Shown here: one piece after another, positions 1-9,781 of the stretch
Numbering within the stretch: position 1 is the first letter of the stretch
Layout: every line of letters starts with the position of its first letter
Source of the DNA: Hymenochaete sp. R1
Taxonomy: Eukaryota; Basidiomycota; Agaricomycetes; Hymenochaetales; Hymenochaetaceae
Direction of reading: 5' to 3'
Assembly (NCBI GenBank): GCA_019400425.1
Contig: JAFREE010000254.1
Coordinates: forward strand, 1-22,454
Length of the DNA stretch: 22,454 nucleotides
Position numbers and translations under genes: made by a program
The notes under the pieces: generated by a model
The model's database searches: none
What the model saw: the letters and a program-made list of their open reading frames with translations, nothing else
What the model was told of the DNA's origin: nothing

Positions 1-392
1 ACTCCGACTCGTCCTCGCTCCTTCCTAACCCTCCAGATTCTTCGACGTTAGTCTCGCCAGATGTTGCGCTTCCATTTCACTTTATGCGCGTGCAGCCCAC
101 GAATCTTGTCGCGACTAGCTCGAAGGACAGTGGGTTCCTTTCTCTGCATCTTCAAGTGCTCTTTGTAGATTGTACCCTCCAGCACTCACATACACCGATC
201 CATTCTCTTCGCTGTCTGGTCCCTTCCATATTGCTCGAAGGAAATCATTCGATTCTCCTCCGAGGACAGTCCTGTCATCTACGCCCGCAACGCGTGGTTC
301 GACGACATGAAGGTACGCAAGATGAGGATAAAGCTCTCGTACGCGGCTCACAAAGTGTGCGAATGTGGGTTGAGGATGCTTCATGAGCATGC

Positions 393-455
393 CTACAATC
401 AAATTCGTTACCAACATATTCTCTCAATGAAAAGATCAGATAGATGTTTACTCAC
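393..455 (-). other. intron of the Old Yellow Enzyme remnant
   Basis: A 63-nt intron, donor GTGAGT and acceptor TTGTAG. It splits a glycine codon and joins STYNG to MLMKHPQP in the correct frame for the family. Confidence 0.8.
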
Positions 456-918
456 CGTTGTAAGTACTGAAGGGGCTCAAACGAATTGATGTCTTCCTTT
501 CCCCAATCTCATCGACGACAGCCTTCAGAACTGCAAGAGGAAATCGAGTTCGCTTTTCGATGTCTCCTCCCCACTCATCGGTCCTCTGATTCGACACGTT
601 CTGAAGAAACTGGTCGACGAGATATCCATTTGCACCATGTATTTCTACACCGTCGAATCCAGCTTTGTGCACAGCGTTATGTGCAGCGGTTCTGTAAACA
701 TTTATGGTACGATATATTTGTTCATGTGTGAGCTCTTGAGGGATCATAGGCTGGTCCCGATCGGAGGGTGGGATGGGAGAAGGACCGACGAGCGGGTGCG
801 GGCCACCGGGATTGGAAGGGCAATCAGGTCGGCTTAGAACGTCGGGAAATGCTGCACGACCCATATGAACGATCTGCAAGAAGATGAAGGAGCCTTGAGC
901 GTGTACTCCTTCGACTAT

Positions 919-1005
919 CTATGAGGGTCATGATGACGCATATCAGCAACAGTCAATTTCACAGTCCTGCAGAAACCATGATATTTGACCTTGAGGCCAA
1001 CTCAC
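919..1005 (-). other. intron of the Old Yellow Enzyme remnant
   Basis: An 87-nt intron with donor GTGAGT after the codons for WKK and acceptor TAG before IVEGVHAQG. Splicing restores a continuous Old Yellow Enzyme reading frame. Confidence 0.75.
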
Positions 1006-1075
1006 CTTCTTCCATTTCTGAACTTGTTTAGGTGGTCGGGACCGAAAGAATGGAGGTGGAAGAGCTGGACCGAGG

Positions 1076-2991
1076 ATGTCGCGCAAGCGTCGCATCGCGC
1101 TTCTCCGGACGTATTTGTTTGACTGGTGCGTCCACGTTTTCCTGCCGCTCCAGAGGGGTTCCAGGACTTACGGCTTTCTCTGCACATGTGGTGAAGGTTA
1201 TTGTGTATTGTGCTCGCGTGAGTTTCTCATTCAGGTTGTTGTGGTGCTGGTTTTAGCTGAGGGCTGGCTCTTCTGTATGTTCCTATCCTCTTTCCCATAG
1301 TGCGGCCTTCTTCTCGTTGGACAAAGTACCAGGGTTCAAGCGGCAGTTTTCCATCGAGGATCCTACGTGAGTCTTGTTTGATATATGCTGCCGCTTCTGA
1401 CATTGATTTTCGCGGACCGATCGTCTTTACACCGATCCTGATTAACATTGCCTTTTGGGCTCGGAATAGACTGCGATTCCCTTGCGTTTACTTATTCTTA
1501 TTAGCATGGTGGCTTCATTGAACCTCTGTACTTCCTAAAGCTACGCCGAACACGAGCGAATACCCGTTAGTTTTCCCTAATCACCATCCGTGGTCATTTT
1601 CAAATCTAATTCCTTTTGCAGCCTGTAGCACTCTACTTTATTGCTATCGTTGCACCATTCGTGCTCCAAATCGTGATCAATCTCATCACCATACGATCGC
1701 TATGGGACTTTCATAATGGCACTCTTGGTCGTTAGTATTTCACTCGATTATCATGTAACAGACGACGATATCTAATCCCTATATTCAAGTTCTGCTCAGT
1801 CTGACGCTCACAGGCGCAATCACACAATTTACGAAGATCACTGTCGGACGCCCAAGACCGGGTATGTTTTCTTTGTAGGGTGGCCATGCGCTCCAACTAA
1901 CTCCTCGTTTGACCGCCCTACGTGTTCAGATGTCATTTCACGCTGTCAACCACACACAGGCGTGGTCAATCCTGAATACGGCCTCGTCTCAGTTGCCATT
2001 TGCACGCAAACGGATGTCAGTATCCTTCGCGATGGCTGGCGGAGCTTCCCGAGCGGCCATTCAAGTTGTATGTACTGTGACTTGTTCTCGACTTCAAATA
2101 TGAGCTAAACTTATATAAAGTATCATTCGCTGGATTGGGATTTTTGGCATGGTATCTCGCCGGGAAACTGCATTTGTTTGATGAAAAGGGGCACGCTGTG
2201 AGTGTATTTCTTAAAGTATCCAGGGGTTTTTCTTTGCTTATGTCTTGCTGATCTGCCCAGTCCAAGGCATGGTTATCCTTGACGCCGCTTTCAGGCGCTG
2301 CCCTTGTCGCAATTTCTCGTACAATGGATTACAGACGTGAGTCAATACTTTCTCTTCATCCCTTCACCCGAGCTGCAAAAAAACTCAACCACCTTTCACT
2401 GCAGATCATTGGCAAGACGTCTTCATCGGTTCTCTCCTCGGCCTCTTCGTCTCATTCTTCGCATACCGCCAATACTATCCCCATCTCTCCTCCCCACGCT
2501 CGCATCACCCCTTCTCACCTCGCTTCCCTCGCGAAGACCGACTCGATAACCTCAACGCTACCGAGGAAGGCCGACACCCACGATCCCCATCTGGTTCCGT
2601 GGATCCGATCCTGCCAACTGTCAGGCCGAGGCCGAGCAGCATCAGCACCAGAGGCAGGACCGGTGCTAATGGAAGTCGAATGGTCGAAGAAGATGGCTCT
2701 GGGGAGGGGCATGAGGCAGGGCTGCTGGGACATCCGGCGCCTGCACCACATAGGGAGATGTATTTGGGCCCGAATCATGGGTATGCGAGGTATGGAGACG
2801 AGGAGTCTGTGCAGGGCGATGGTGCGAGAGGCATTGGAACTGAAAGACGGCAACAATCGGAAGATGTTGAACTGATGGCCCCGAGCATCATGCAGACTCC
2901 ACCTCCTCCGAACCCACGCTGTCACCATCCTCGGCGGGCTCCAGCTCCTCTCATACGGCACATGGACGACCCTATACCCGAACACGTTTGA
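1076..2991 (+). CDS. PAP2-type lipid phosphate phosphatase (diacylglycerol pyrophosphate phosphatase-like)
   Basis: Integral membrane phosphatase of the fungal DPP1/LPP group, which dephosphorylates diacylglycerol pyrophosphate and phosphatidate. My model has exons 1076-1125, 1235-1249, 1301-1366, 1541-1565, 1622-1730, 1790-1861, 1930-2067, 2121-2197, 2261-2336 and 2405-2991; all phases agree and give about 404 residues. All three PAP2 motifs are present: KITVGRPRP, PSGHSS, and SRTMDYRHHWQD spelled across the junction 2336/2405. Hydrophobic membrane segments include FIAIVAPFVLQIVINLI and the stretch before the FDEKGH loop. The last exon adds a long, low-complexity, Pro/Arg-rich cytoplasmic tail of about 170 residues. 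The first two exons are the weak part: the 15-nt exon and the start at 1076 were chosen because they give YLFDW followed by AAFFSLDKVPGF. No disabling change is seen, so this is the most convincing functional gene here. Confidence 0.9.
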
Positions 2992-4693
2992 CGTTGCGGA
3001 ATCACTTGAGACTATCGACATCGGAACAATCAACAAACAACATGTTCTGGGAACAAACGAAGCATCACTCGCTATCGGACAAGCCATATTTACGTTTGCG
3101 AGAATGTCCTCCACGTCTCGGGGGACGAACCTTGTGGGCAAAATAGAACTTAGGACTCTCCTTTTAACTCTACAAATTAATACTACACGAGGAGCCCCAT
3201 GCCTTATATTCCCGCCTTTAATGATGTTTATGATTATGGTCAAAATGAGTAATGACTCTCTTTTCCGAACTCTTCGTTTATATGCAAAACACTGTGTCTC
3301 ATGACGAAAACAGCTCTGGGAAATATTGATGCATTCGCCTCTATTATTGATCACGCGTATCGAATGTCTTTAGCGTGATCCATGACTATTGTCACATTTT
3401 CGTCATCGTTCCTGCCGCGCATAGCGGCCATAGCCATCCAGTCAATTTCTAGCTGTTCTACCAAAAAACTTCAAGTTCGAATTGGCAGATACAGTACGAG
3501 TCTAAAATCAAACGCGCCCTTCGTATTAGCATCCTTGAAGGCCTCCGAGTCCTGAGTCTTCCTGGACAGTCTCCCAAGAGCCATCAACAGCAATTTCAAC
3601 TTCGAAGTCACGACCTTAATATTAGACCAATTAAAGAGGTCACTGTCAGGTCATTCGACACGAGAAAGATCCAGTTCAATACATCCGATTCCACGCGTGC
3701 AAGTTCGACCCTTCACACAAAGAGTTGCGATGCACGCTCGATCTCCCCACCTCAGGCTCCCAAACGAAAGGTTCGCCGATTGTCGACTTCACTGGCAAGT
3801 TGTGGTCTCCTTGGGCTGAGGTGAGCCCTAGTGGGGTTTCCAGGGGTAAATGCGGGATCTACGTCGGTTTATTAGCAAAACCTAAAAATAAGCGAAGACG
3901 AGAGCGGAAAGCACTAGAAATGGGTCTTCGAAGTCGTACGAGGGAAGATGAGGCCTGCGCTTCTTAAAATGAGCTTGTCAGTCACGGTGGATGTTTCTGA
4001 TTACTGTCATAGAATTTTGAACTTGTTGGAAGACGCAACGGACCTTCGGTTCGATTAAATACTGTAATATTACAAGTTTTAATATACATTCAACTAATTC
4101 AGTGGCTTTCCCGTCGCCGCAGAAATTTTTGGAACAGCAGCATATTTACTAGTAGATGGCTTCGACCTAAACAAGTAACCATCTCACCTCGAAATGATTC
4201 CTCGAAATGCCCCAGTGGCTTTTGTTTGGCGTGGTTGCTCTTCGACCCCGCAGATCTCCGGCGTCACGGCGGCGTGTGAGGGCCAAGAGACTAGTAAACG
4301 TCTGGTTCACTGAGAGCATGCAGACCTTCAACTTGAAGTCCAACTCGCGCTCGACACTTCTGATACTGTGCTTCAAGCAGAAGGTGCATCAAATGGAATT
4401 CATAATATTATTACCTGACTTGCTCTATGCACATTCATGAGGGACTTCGACGTCGAGACGAAAGTTTCGACTCATCTATTCTGGACGCATTCTGCCCAAC
4501 AACTTGAAGGTAGTAGTTCAAGATAGATACTTGAATGGCTCACTAAAACAAAAAATCGTGGACAGGAGAAGCTAGCTTCGGATGTACCGGCGACAAACGT
4601 GCCGGAGCTCCTGACAATGCTCTCCACTTGCACTGCTCTGTTGGGTAAGAAGCCTCTGGAGAGTCAGTTGAGGAAGAACTTGAAGACGCAAAT
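2992..4693. other. stretch without a recognisable gene
   Basis: Short open frames occur here, for example 80 codons at 3725-3967 on the plus strand, but none shows a domain, consistent splice sites or family resemblance. The long minus-strand frame 2515-3354 is antisense to the phosphatase tail and looks like a shadow. The composition is mixed, with some AT-rich parts near 4050-4100. Confidence 0.5.
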
Positions 4694-4697
4694 TTAA

Positions 4698-4764
4698 GGC
4701 CCTGTTCGGTGCGCGCGTTTTGGGGCCAAAAAGCGCTTTTGCGTTTGCGTGCCGAGTTCTCACG
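4698..4764 (+). repeat. left terminal inverted repeat
   Basis: A repeat of about 67 nt, paired with 5271-5337. Mismatches fall near repeat positions 37, 58 and 63. Confidence 0.85.
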
Positions 4765-5270
4765 GCGCAAACGCGTCGAAACGCAAAAGTGGGTGTTCGG
4801 TGCAACCACTAGTACTTTTGCGTACCTCCCACAGCAGGACGAGCAACCAGACACCGGCAATATCTCACCACAAAAAATAAATAAAATCGCAAAAATATTT
4901 ATGCATATTTATACCTCTATAATCTAAGTTTATGCGGGGTTTTAAAGCAAACAAATAAGAATTGTGTGGTTTACATGGCACCGAATGCGAAAATTGGGTG
5001 TTTGAAGACTCATCTGCATCTTTCGAAAGCTTACACAGAACACAATTCTTAGGCTTTCTGCGCAAAAATAAGTTTCATTGAAAGCTCAGAGGCAGGGATA
5101 TCTACTGATTTTTTTCTGGGACAACTTTGTTTGTTGAATTTAGAAGAAATGTACATATGTCTCTAAATCAGAGGGGAAGGGAAGATGAATCAACTCTGCC
5201 CTCCTCTCGCGCGCACCCAGAGTTGGCTCGTTTCTGCTTTTTGGCCTCTCCCGTACTTCCCGGCCAACAT

Positions 5271-5337
5271 CGTGTGAACGCGGCACGCAAACGCAAAAGC
5301 ACTTTTTGGCCCCAAAACGCGCGCACCGAACAGGGCC
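5271..5337 (-). repeat. right terminal inverted repeat
   Basis: Read on the minus strand from 5337 it repeats the left end, with three mismatches in about 67 nt. Confidence 0.85.
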
Positions 5338-5481
5338 TTAAATCCTTCAAGTTCAAGTTGCTTTCCCGCGAGCGTGCGCAATGCTCCATGTGTCGTTTTG
5401 AGCCGTATCCTGTCCCTTTGCATCCTGAGACTGTACCATGCGGAAGTATGGTGGAGCAAAACTCTTGGTGATAAGATCGAT

Positions 5482-5688
5482 CTAAAGCCTCGCGTGTAGA
5501 CATATAAACGGGTCGAATGGGAGCGAGTTCGGTCTGTAATTTGGATATCCATCTTCGAGAATTCTACATAGAACGAGTGCCTGCGACTCGTAGAGCACCT
5601 GTCCTTTATACTTAATAGCAGGGACAAGACCCTTTGGGTTGATATCTATTCTTGAATAAGTAAATCGTCTTTCCCGGATGCAGAGCAT
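5482..5688 (-). pseudogene. glutathione S-transferase N-terminal domain fragment
   Basis: The translated piece contains INPKGLVPAIKYKGQVLYES followed by a degenerate helix ending LEDGYPNYRPNSLPFDPF. This is the glutathione-binding core of a thioredoxin-fold GST of the omega or fungal GTT type: cis-proline in LVPA, then the glutamate-serine pair that holds the glutathione gamma-glutamyl group. Two extra residues (QA) appear to follow the ES pair. The first beta-alpha unit with the catalytic residue is not found upstream (5689-5900), and the all-helical C-terminal domain is absent downstream, where the frame stops. I read it as an isolated exon-sized remnant, probably dead. A short real exon of a poorly predicted gene cannot be fully excluded. 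Confidence 0.75.
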
Positions 5689-5897
5689 TGATCTCGCGTA
5701 CTGAGAAAATGCCGTTCACATCGTACGTACGTACCACCTGCTGCTTTATCTTTCGATGACCGCGGAGGGCGGGCATTTATCGTTTTCGGGGGTTCGCTTT
5801 CCAGTGCTGTACCAAGGTCGCCCTTCTGATTGGTGCAGACAGAGTTCGAAATGGGCTTTCCGGGAACCATCAGTAACAGACAAAGAGCTCGAAAGAG

Positions 5898-6197
5898 TTA
5901 CAAGATCGTAGCAGAGCAAATCTGAAAAGAAGATGCTATCGAAGTCAAGTCTATCCCGAGAGGAAGGCAGGTCCTGCCGGAGTTGACGCCTATCTCGAAA
6001 GCCACCGTTGACGTTCTGCTGTATAGTACTGGCAAAGCGGCATAATGCAGAAACGAACATCGAGGGATTAAGCCTTGTCTGGGTTGGACCGCGTACAGAA
6101 ACCACTTGTTCCCTAACTCACCAATCGCGTCTATACCAGTTGAAAAGTTAGCCTGCGTCTGAGCATAGTATGTACGCGGCGGCGCAGCGAGCCACAT
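5898..6197 (-). CDS. possible small two-exon ORF, function unknown
   Basis: On the minus strand a start at 6197 leads to a GTGAGT donor at 6121 and a CAG acceptor at 6029. Joining 6197-6122 to 6028-5898 gives 68 codons in frame, beginning MWLAAPPRTYYAQ. A CT-rich stretch lies upstream, as is common before fungal genes. I recognise no domain. The piece could equally be the tail of a longer decayed gene, since the splice pair is the only real support. Confidence 0.25.
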   Translation of the reverse strand: MWLAAPPRTYYAQTQANFSTGIDAIGELGNKWFLYAVQPRQGLIPRCSFLHYAALPVLYSRTSTVAFEIGVNSGRTCLPLGIDLTSIASSFQICSATIL

Positions 6198-7074
6198 TGG
6201 ACGTAAAGTTAGTTCACTGTCTCGCCACGGCGGTATAACGCAATGGAAGGAGTGAGAGAGAGACAGACGTCCCTACCAGCCCCCTATCGCGTTCTGCATT
6301 CTGCACGTGCGAGTTCTCCCACATTCCTTATTTACCTATTTCATTATCTAATTCATTATCGACTTTCAAATTCGATAACCTTTAAGCTCCAGGCGTGAAG
6401 ATCAGAGATCCACGCTGTCAGATCGAGGGAACTTTATTCTAAAAGTATCGTAACTGAGCGGAAGTAGTATTTTATTTCATTCTTTTGTAGTTTACACAGG
6501 ATCTATGTTTAAAATATAATCAATATGTGTGTCATACCATGAAAAAGTGGACCCTTCATCTCCCATTCTAACGACAAAGTTCATTCCTATTTTAAGTAAG
6601 TAGATTACCCACCTCGACCGTATTGTTCGGTCCCAACACAAGATCAGTTGCACCCAGTGTCCTGTAGAATCTGTAAACCTTTGTCAGTGACGGTCTGATC
6701 CATTAGATGCATTAAAAACTTGTTTGCAGATGGTCTGCCTGTTAGTCATGCTCCTTCTAGACTCTCCACCTTTTCACCATCCCCCATCCCCGACGACTGT
6801 CCTTCCCAGCATGTATCTCAACCGTGAAAACCATGCTGAACCTCTACTACAGCATATCCACAACCTCCATCTACCCAACATACATGACCTTCAGACACAA
6901 CTTGTACATAATGCTGGTTCTGGTACATAAAAATTAATGTAAGTAAACACCGTCCGTCGCTGTCAATTTCGTCCCTCTGTTCTTTGTCGATCTCCTCTGT
7001 CAAGTACGAAGTCAGTAACGACATCATTTCCGCTAAGAATACAATTTTTACCTTCTTATACTTCTGGCACGCCC
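6198..7074. other. stretch without a recognisable gene
   Basis: AT-rich intergenic-looking DNA (6330-6720), then a CT-rich piece around 6730-6900. Open frames are short and lack family resemblance. Confidence 0.5.
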
Positions 7075-7470
7075 TCATCCGCCGCGCAATTTCAGCACCA
7101 TGGTCACCTCAAACGCTTGACCACCCACGATGTTGTAGTCCGCGAGAGTGTGTCCGTCTTCTAGCTGACGCGAAGGAGAGGGAGGAACGCGCGCTATTAG
7201 ACGCTGCTGATCAGGTGGGATGCCTTCCTTGTCCTGTATTTTCGATTTCAGGTTTTCGACTGTGTCGCTGGACTCGACCGAAAGAGTGATCGTCTTCCCC
7301 GTGAGAGTTGTGAGCGGGAACGCAAAGGGGGACATGCATGCGGGCTCTGTGTGACCATTCTCGGAGAAGCCGAAAAGATTAGGCGTTGCTAGTCTGGTTC
7401 AGCGCGACAACTGACGCGATTGCGCGACGGCCTTACCTGTCAATGTCTCGAACGGAATCGTGGTCTGCAT
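7075..7470 (-). CDS. divergent ubiquitin-like protein ending in LRGG
   Basis: The single open frame 7335-7075 encodes 86 residues that align along the whole ubiquitin fold: [50 protein letters not shown] and a terminal KLRGG directly followed by a stop. Departures from ubiquitin are clear: residues equivalent to K6, K48 and K63 are gone; five extra residues sit in the FAGK loop (ARVPPSPSR); I44 is kept in RLI; the last strand is replaced by [12 protein letters not shown], so the L8/I44/V70 patch and H68 are altered. Lysines matching K11, K27, K29 and K33 remain. A better start may be the ATG at 7470: exon 7470-7437 begins [11 protein letters not shown], with a GTAAGG donor and an in-frame acceptor before 7346, giving about 101 residues. 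It may be a diverged ubiquitin-family protein or a decaying copy kept open by chance. Confidence 0.7.
7347..7436 (-). other. putative intron in the ubiquitin-like gene
   Basis: GTAAGG donor directly after a codon run for ETLT and CACACAG acceptor 90 nt on. Removing it fuses an MQ-starting exon in frame to the ubiquitin-like frame. The exon ahead of it repeats the TLTG motif, so duplication of the gene start is an alternative. Confidence 0.45.
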
Positions 7471-9190
7471 AGAGATGAATGACACGACGGAAGGCAAAAA
7501 ACAAACGTCGCTGATCAGGTGAAGCAAGTCAAGAAGCAGACTGCAGGACTGCAAGAGCGATGCAATATAATTATCGCATTCACTGACGCAATGTGCTTCT
7601 CCTCATCAAACTCCGTCGAAGCTTCGACTTACTTGGTCCTATCTTCCCGCGTGTCCGTTCAGGTAAGCACCAGGCTTCGACCGTTAGTCCCTCTTGCACC
7701 GTCGGTCTCGCCTCGATCTGTACGATGCTATAATTAGCTTGACGCGTCGATATAGGTCATTAATCCTGAAATCAAGCCCCTTGACTCCGTTCGTTCACGT
7801 CCCGTGCCGCCCTTTGGATCTCGTGTCTCGTGCGTCACAACTCATACAATAGACTCCGATTCTGGAGAAGCCGTCGAGCGCAGTCCCCTGTAATGTATTT
7901 TGCCTTATCTCCCATCTCCGTCGCTTTCTCAGGTTGCACCCAAATCACCCAAAACGCGAACGCGTCTTCTCGATTACAACGCAGTTCCATTCTGTTTGGC
8001 CCAAATATACGGTACATTTGACAGAAATATATGCTGTTAGTCTGTGGTGAGATTCCGTTCGAGTATCAGAGAAAGGTTAACAACGTACCTATTAAGGAAC
8101 AAACAACATTGTCTGTTTCGGCGAGCAGGAACGACATCAACAGCGTTCAGCATGCTGTACATTGAAGCAAATGCTCAGACTGTACGCTCACAATGCACAG
8201 CGTTCCATGTCTCATGCGTCGCACGATTCTTCAACATTCGTTCCATTAACCACGGCACTGAGTGATGGTGCACCTAACAGACCGTACCCTCCATATGTGT
8301 CGTGCTCCAATCACGTCTTTTCGGTCCCGATCACTTCCACAAGGATAGTAGGCTATATGATCCGCACACGCGGGAACGTGTCTGGCGTGGCTTCCACTTC
8401 CGTGCGCGAGCCTGAAACAAGACGATATATATGTGAGTTGAGATGAACGTGCGTATACTGCGACTGGCTAACGTACTTCTCTACAGTCGGATCTGTGTGG
8501 GCGTTAATCAGATTGGTCTCGCATCTCACCGTACGACGGCGGAGAATCCATCGCGATCATTGTGGATGAGCCAATATGATGTCAGCGTAAAAAAAACGGT
8601 GCGTGATAGTACATATCACTCACCTAACACCCTATCTGAACGGTTCCCGGCGTCCACCTTGGAATTCTTTGAACAAGATGCCAGGATCTTCAAGTTGTTG
8701 CCTGACCCTATCGTGACACAGCAGTGATTGCATTCGGATTCATAGCAGTTGTGGATGGTCACGAACCGTGCAATGACTCGCTATTTAAAAACGAAGCCTC
8801 AGAGATGTGGACTTGTCATGAACGGCACACCCGTACTTGTCAGGATGATCTTGGGACGCAACAACCTTCCGGAACTAGCGAGACAACCGTGGTAGGAGTG
8901 ACGGCGTCGATCGTTTCTGAAAGGGAAACTAAGTGTGCTCCATACGGAGACATTGATATTGGGGCTGACGGTGGTTTGACTCGTACCCTTTGGAATGATT
9001 GCTCTACGGCGATGGCAGACGTTTTCTATGCTTAGCTGACGACAGCAGATCCACGTTCGAAGGCACAAGCATCACTAGCATCACTCCATCCGACAAAAAG
9101 AAAACACGCCATCACGTGGACTCATGTGTAGACACCAATATTATTCGCAGCCAGAAACGGAGTAAACGCGTCTCCCAACCCAGTCTAACG
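7471..9190. other. stretch without a confident gene
   Basis: Several open frames of 60-100 codons occur on the plus strand, and at 8428-8488 there is a good-looking intron (GTGAGT donor, CTCTACAG acceptor), but no domain could be named on either side. The 8790-8870 part faintly recalls a helicase tail motif (GLVMNGTPVLVR), too weak to call. Some of this may be the 5' part of the transposon that follows. Confidence 0.4.
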
Positions 9191-9251
9191 ATGGCTTCCA
9201 ACCAGACGTTCCCTCACCAACACCAAATGCCATGCCCTAAACGCGTCAAGC

Positions 9252-9779
9252 ATGCCTAAAGACACGTCCGTTAGGTCGAAGCGAAGTCGTACAATTGATG
9301 AAGGAAGCAGAAGTCCACGTTCGTCGTCTCGGAAGACACGAGCCAGCTTTGAGACGTTCAGTCCAGAATGCAAGAAGGAAATCACTGGTGTGAAGCTACA
9401 CGGTATGAGGGTGGCTGAAGACTCGACGCGCAAGCGTTTCTGGCTCGAACATATACAGTTTGCGGCGGCTGTACATGACCATACGTTGGAGGGGACGAAC
9501 GCAAGTTTTTCGGCTGATAATTTTGTGTACGTCCTGCACGATAATATTATACACACAACGGAAGCTGACACATGGAACGGGATAGGCGAAACGATATCGG
9601 AACATGGAGACTTAGGGGTCGATTTAGATGGGAATGAGCAAGATGCATACCATCAGCGTGAGGTCGCGAACAAGGAAAGACAGGCTACGGAGATGACAGC
9701 CGTACCGCTAGGACCATACTTGAAACCTTTCCTACTGGAAACGTTATACTCGAGACCCAGCGGGAAAACGAGCGGTTAG
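9252..9779 (+). CDS. ORF of 175 codons ahead of the Plavaka remnant, likely its N-terminal part
   Basis: It opens with a Ser/Arg/Lys-rich, probably disordered segment (SKRSRTIDEGSRSPRSSSRK), followed by a stretch rich in acidic residues and histidine, with no recognised domain. It ends just upstream of the first recognisable Plavaka transposase sequence and lies on the same strand. Transposases of this group have a long, poorly conserved, low-complexity N-terminus, so the simplest reading is that this is that segment cut off by a stop or frameshift. A separate host gene is possible but nothing supports it. Confidence 0.4.
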   Translation: MPKDTSVRSKRSRTIDEGSRSPRSSSRKTRASFETFSPECKKEITGVKLHGMRVAEDSTRKRFWLEHIQFAAAVHDHTLEGTNASFSADNFVYVLHDNIIHTTEADTWNGIGETISEHGDLGVDLDGNEQDAYHQREVANKERQATEMTAVPLGPYLKPFLLETLYSRPSGKTSG

Positions 9780-9781
9780 AA

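Larger units (their letters stand above)
115..1038 (-). pseudogene. Old Yellow Enzyme (NADH:flavin oxidoreductase) remnant
   Basis: This is the central part of an FMN-dependent Old Yellow Enzyme, a family that reduces activated alkenes using NAD(P)H. Three exon pieces join in frame: about 1038-1006, 918-456 and 392-115, separated by introns 1005-919 and 455-393 that both start GTGAGT and end in TAG. Seen in the sequence: a strand ending in GSFIFLQ, the HGANGYLVDQFLQ block carrying the His/Asn substrate-binding pair and the Tyr proton donor, then NQRTDEWGG and RLSPFSTYNG. The first 90 or so residues, including the FMN-binding start of the barrel, are missing: upstream of 1038 the strand gives no family match and soon runs into the divergent phosphatase gene. 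The C-terminus stops at a TAG (117-115) just after the SAGGYN block, so the late FMN phosphate-binding segment is also absent. Truncated at both ends, it is almost certainly non-functional. Confidence 0.85.
4698..5337. mobile_element. 640-bp non-autonomous TIR element (MITE-like) in a TTAA target
   Basis: The two ends are near-perfect inverted repeats starting GGCCCTGTTCGGTGCGCGCG. They match over about 67 bases with three mismatches, and each is immediately flanked by TTAA (4694-4697 and 5338-5341). The interior is AT-rich in the middle, codes for nothing recognisable, and contains no transposase. A TTAA duplication is the signature of the piggyBac superfamily. The terminal GGCCCTGTTCGG motif also resembles Tourist/Harbinger-type MITEs, whose target is TWA, but the flanks read TAA on the left and TTA on the right, which is not a direct 3-bp duplication, so the 4-bp TTAA reading fits better. 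It must be mobilised in trans, if at all. The high identity of the ends suggests fairly recent insertion. Confidence 0.85.

Noticed and set aside
2515..3354. 279-codon minus-strand open frame
   Set aside because: It lies antisense to the phosphatase C-terminal exon and shows no domain; its openness follows from the codon pattern of the plus-strand exon.
4543..4860. Minus-strand frame of 105 codons crossing into the TTAA element
   Set aside because: It reads through a terminal inverted repeat, so it is not an ancestral gene; no family resemblance.
5127..5627. Open frames on both strands over the right inverted repeat
   Set aside because: They depend on the GC-rich repeat and change character at the element border; nothing recognisable.
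8790..8930. Possible Helitron/PIF1 helicase tail (GLVMNGTPVLVR)
   Set aside because: Only a dozen residues resemble the motif and none of the flanking helicase motifs could be found in any frame.
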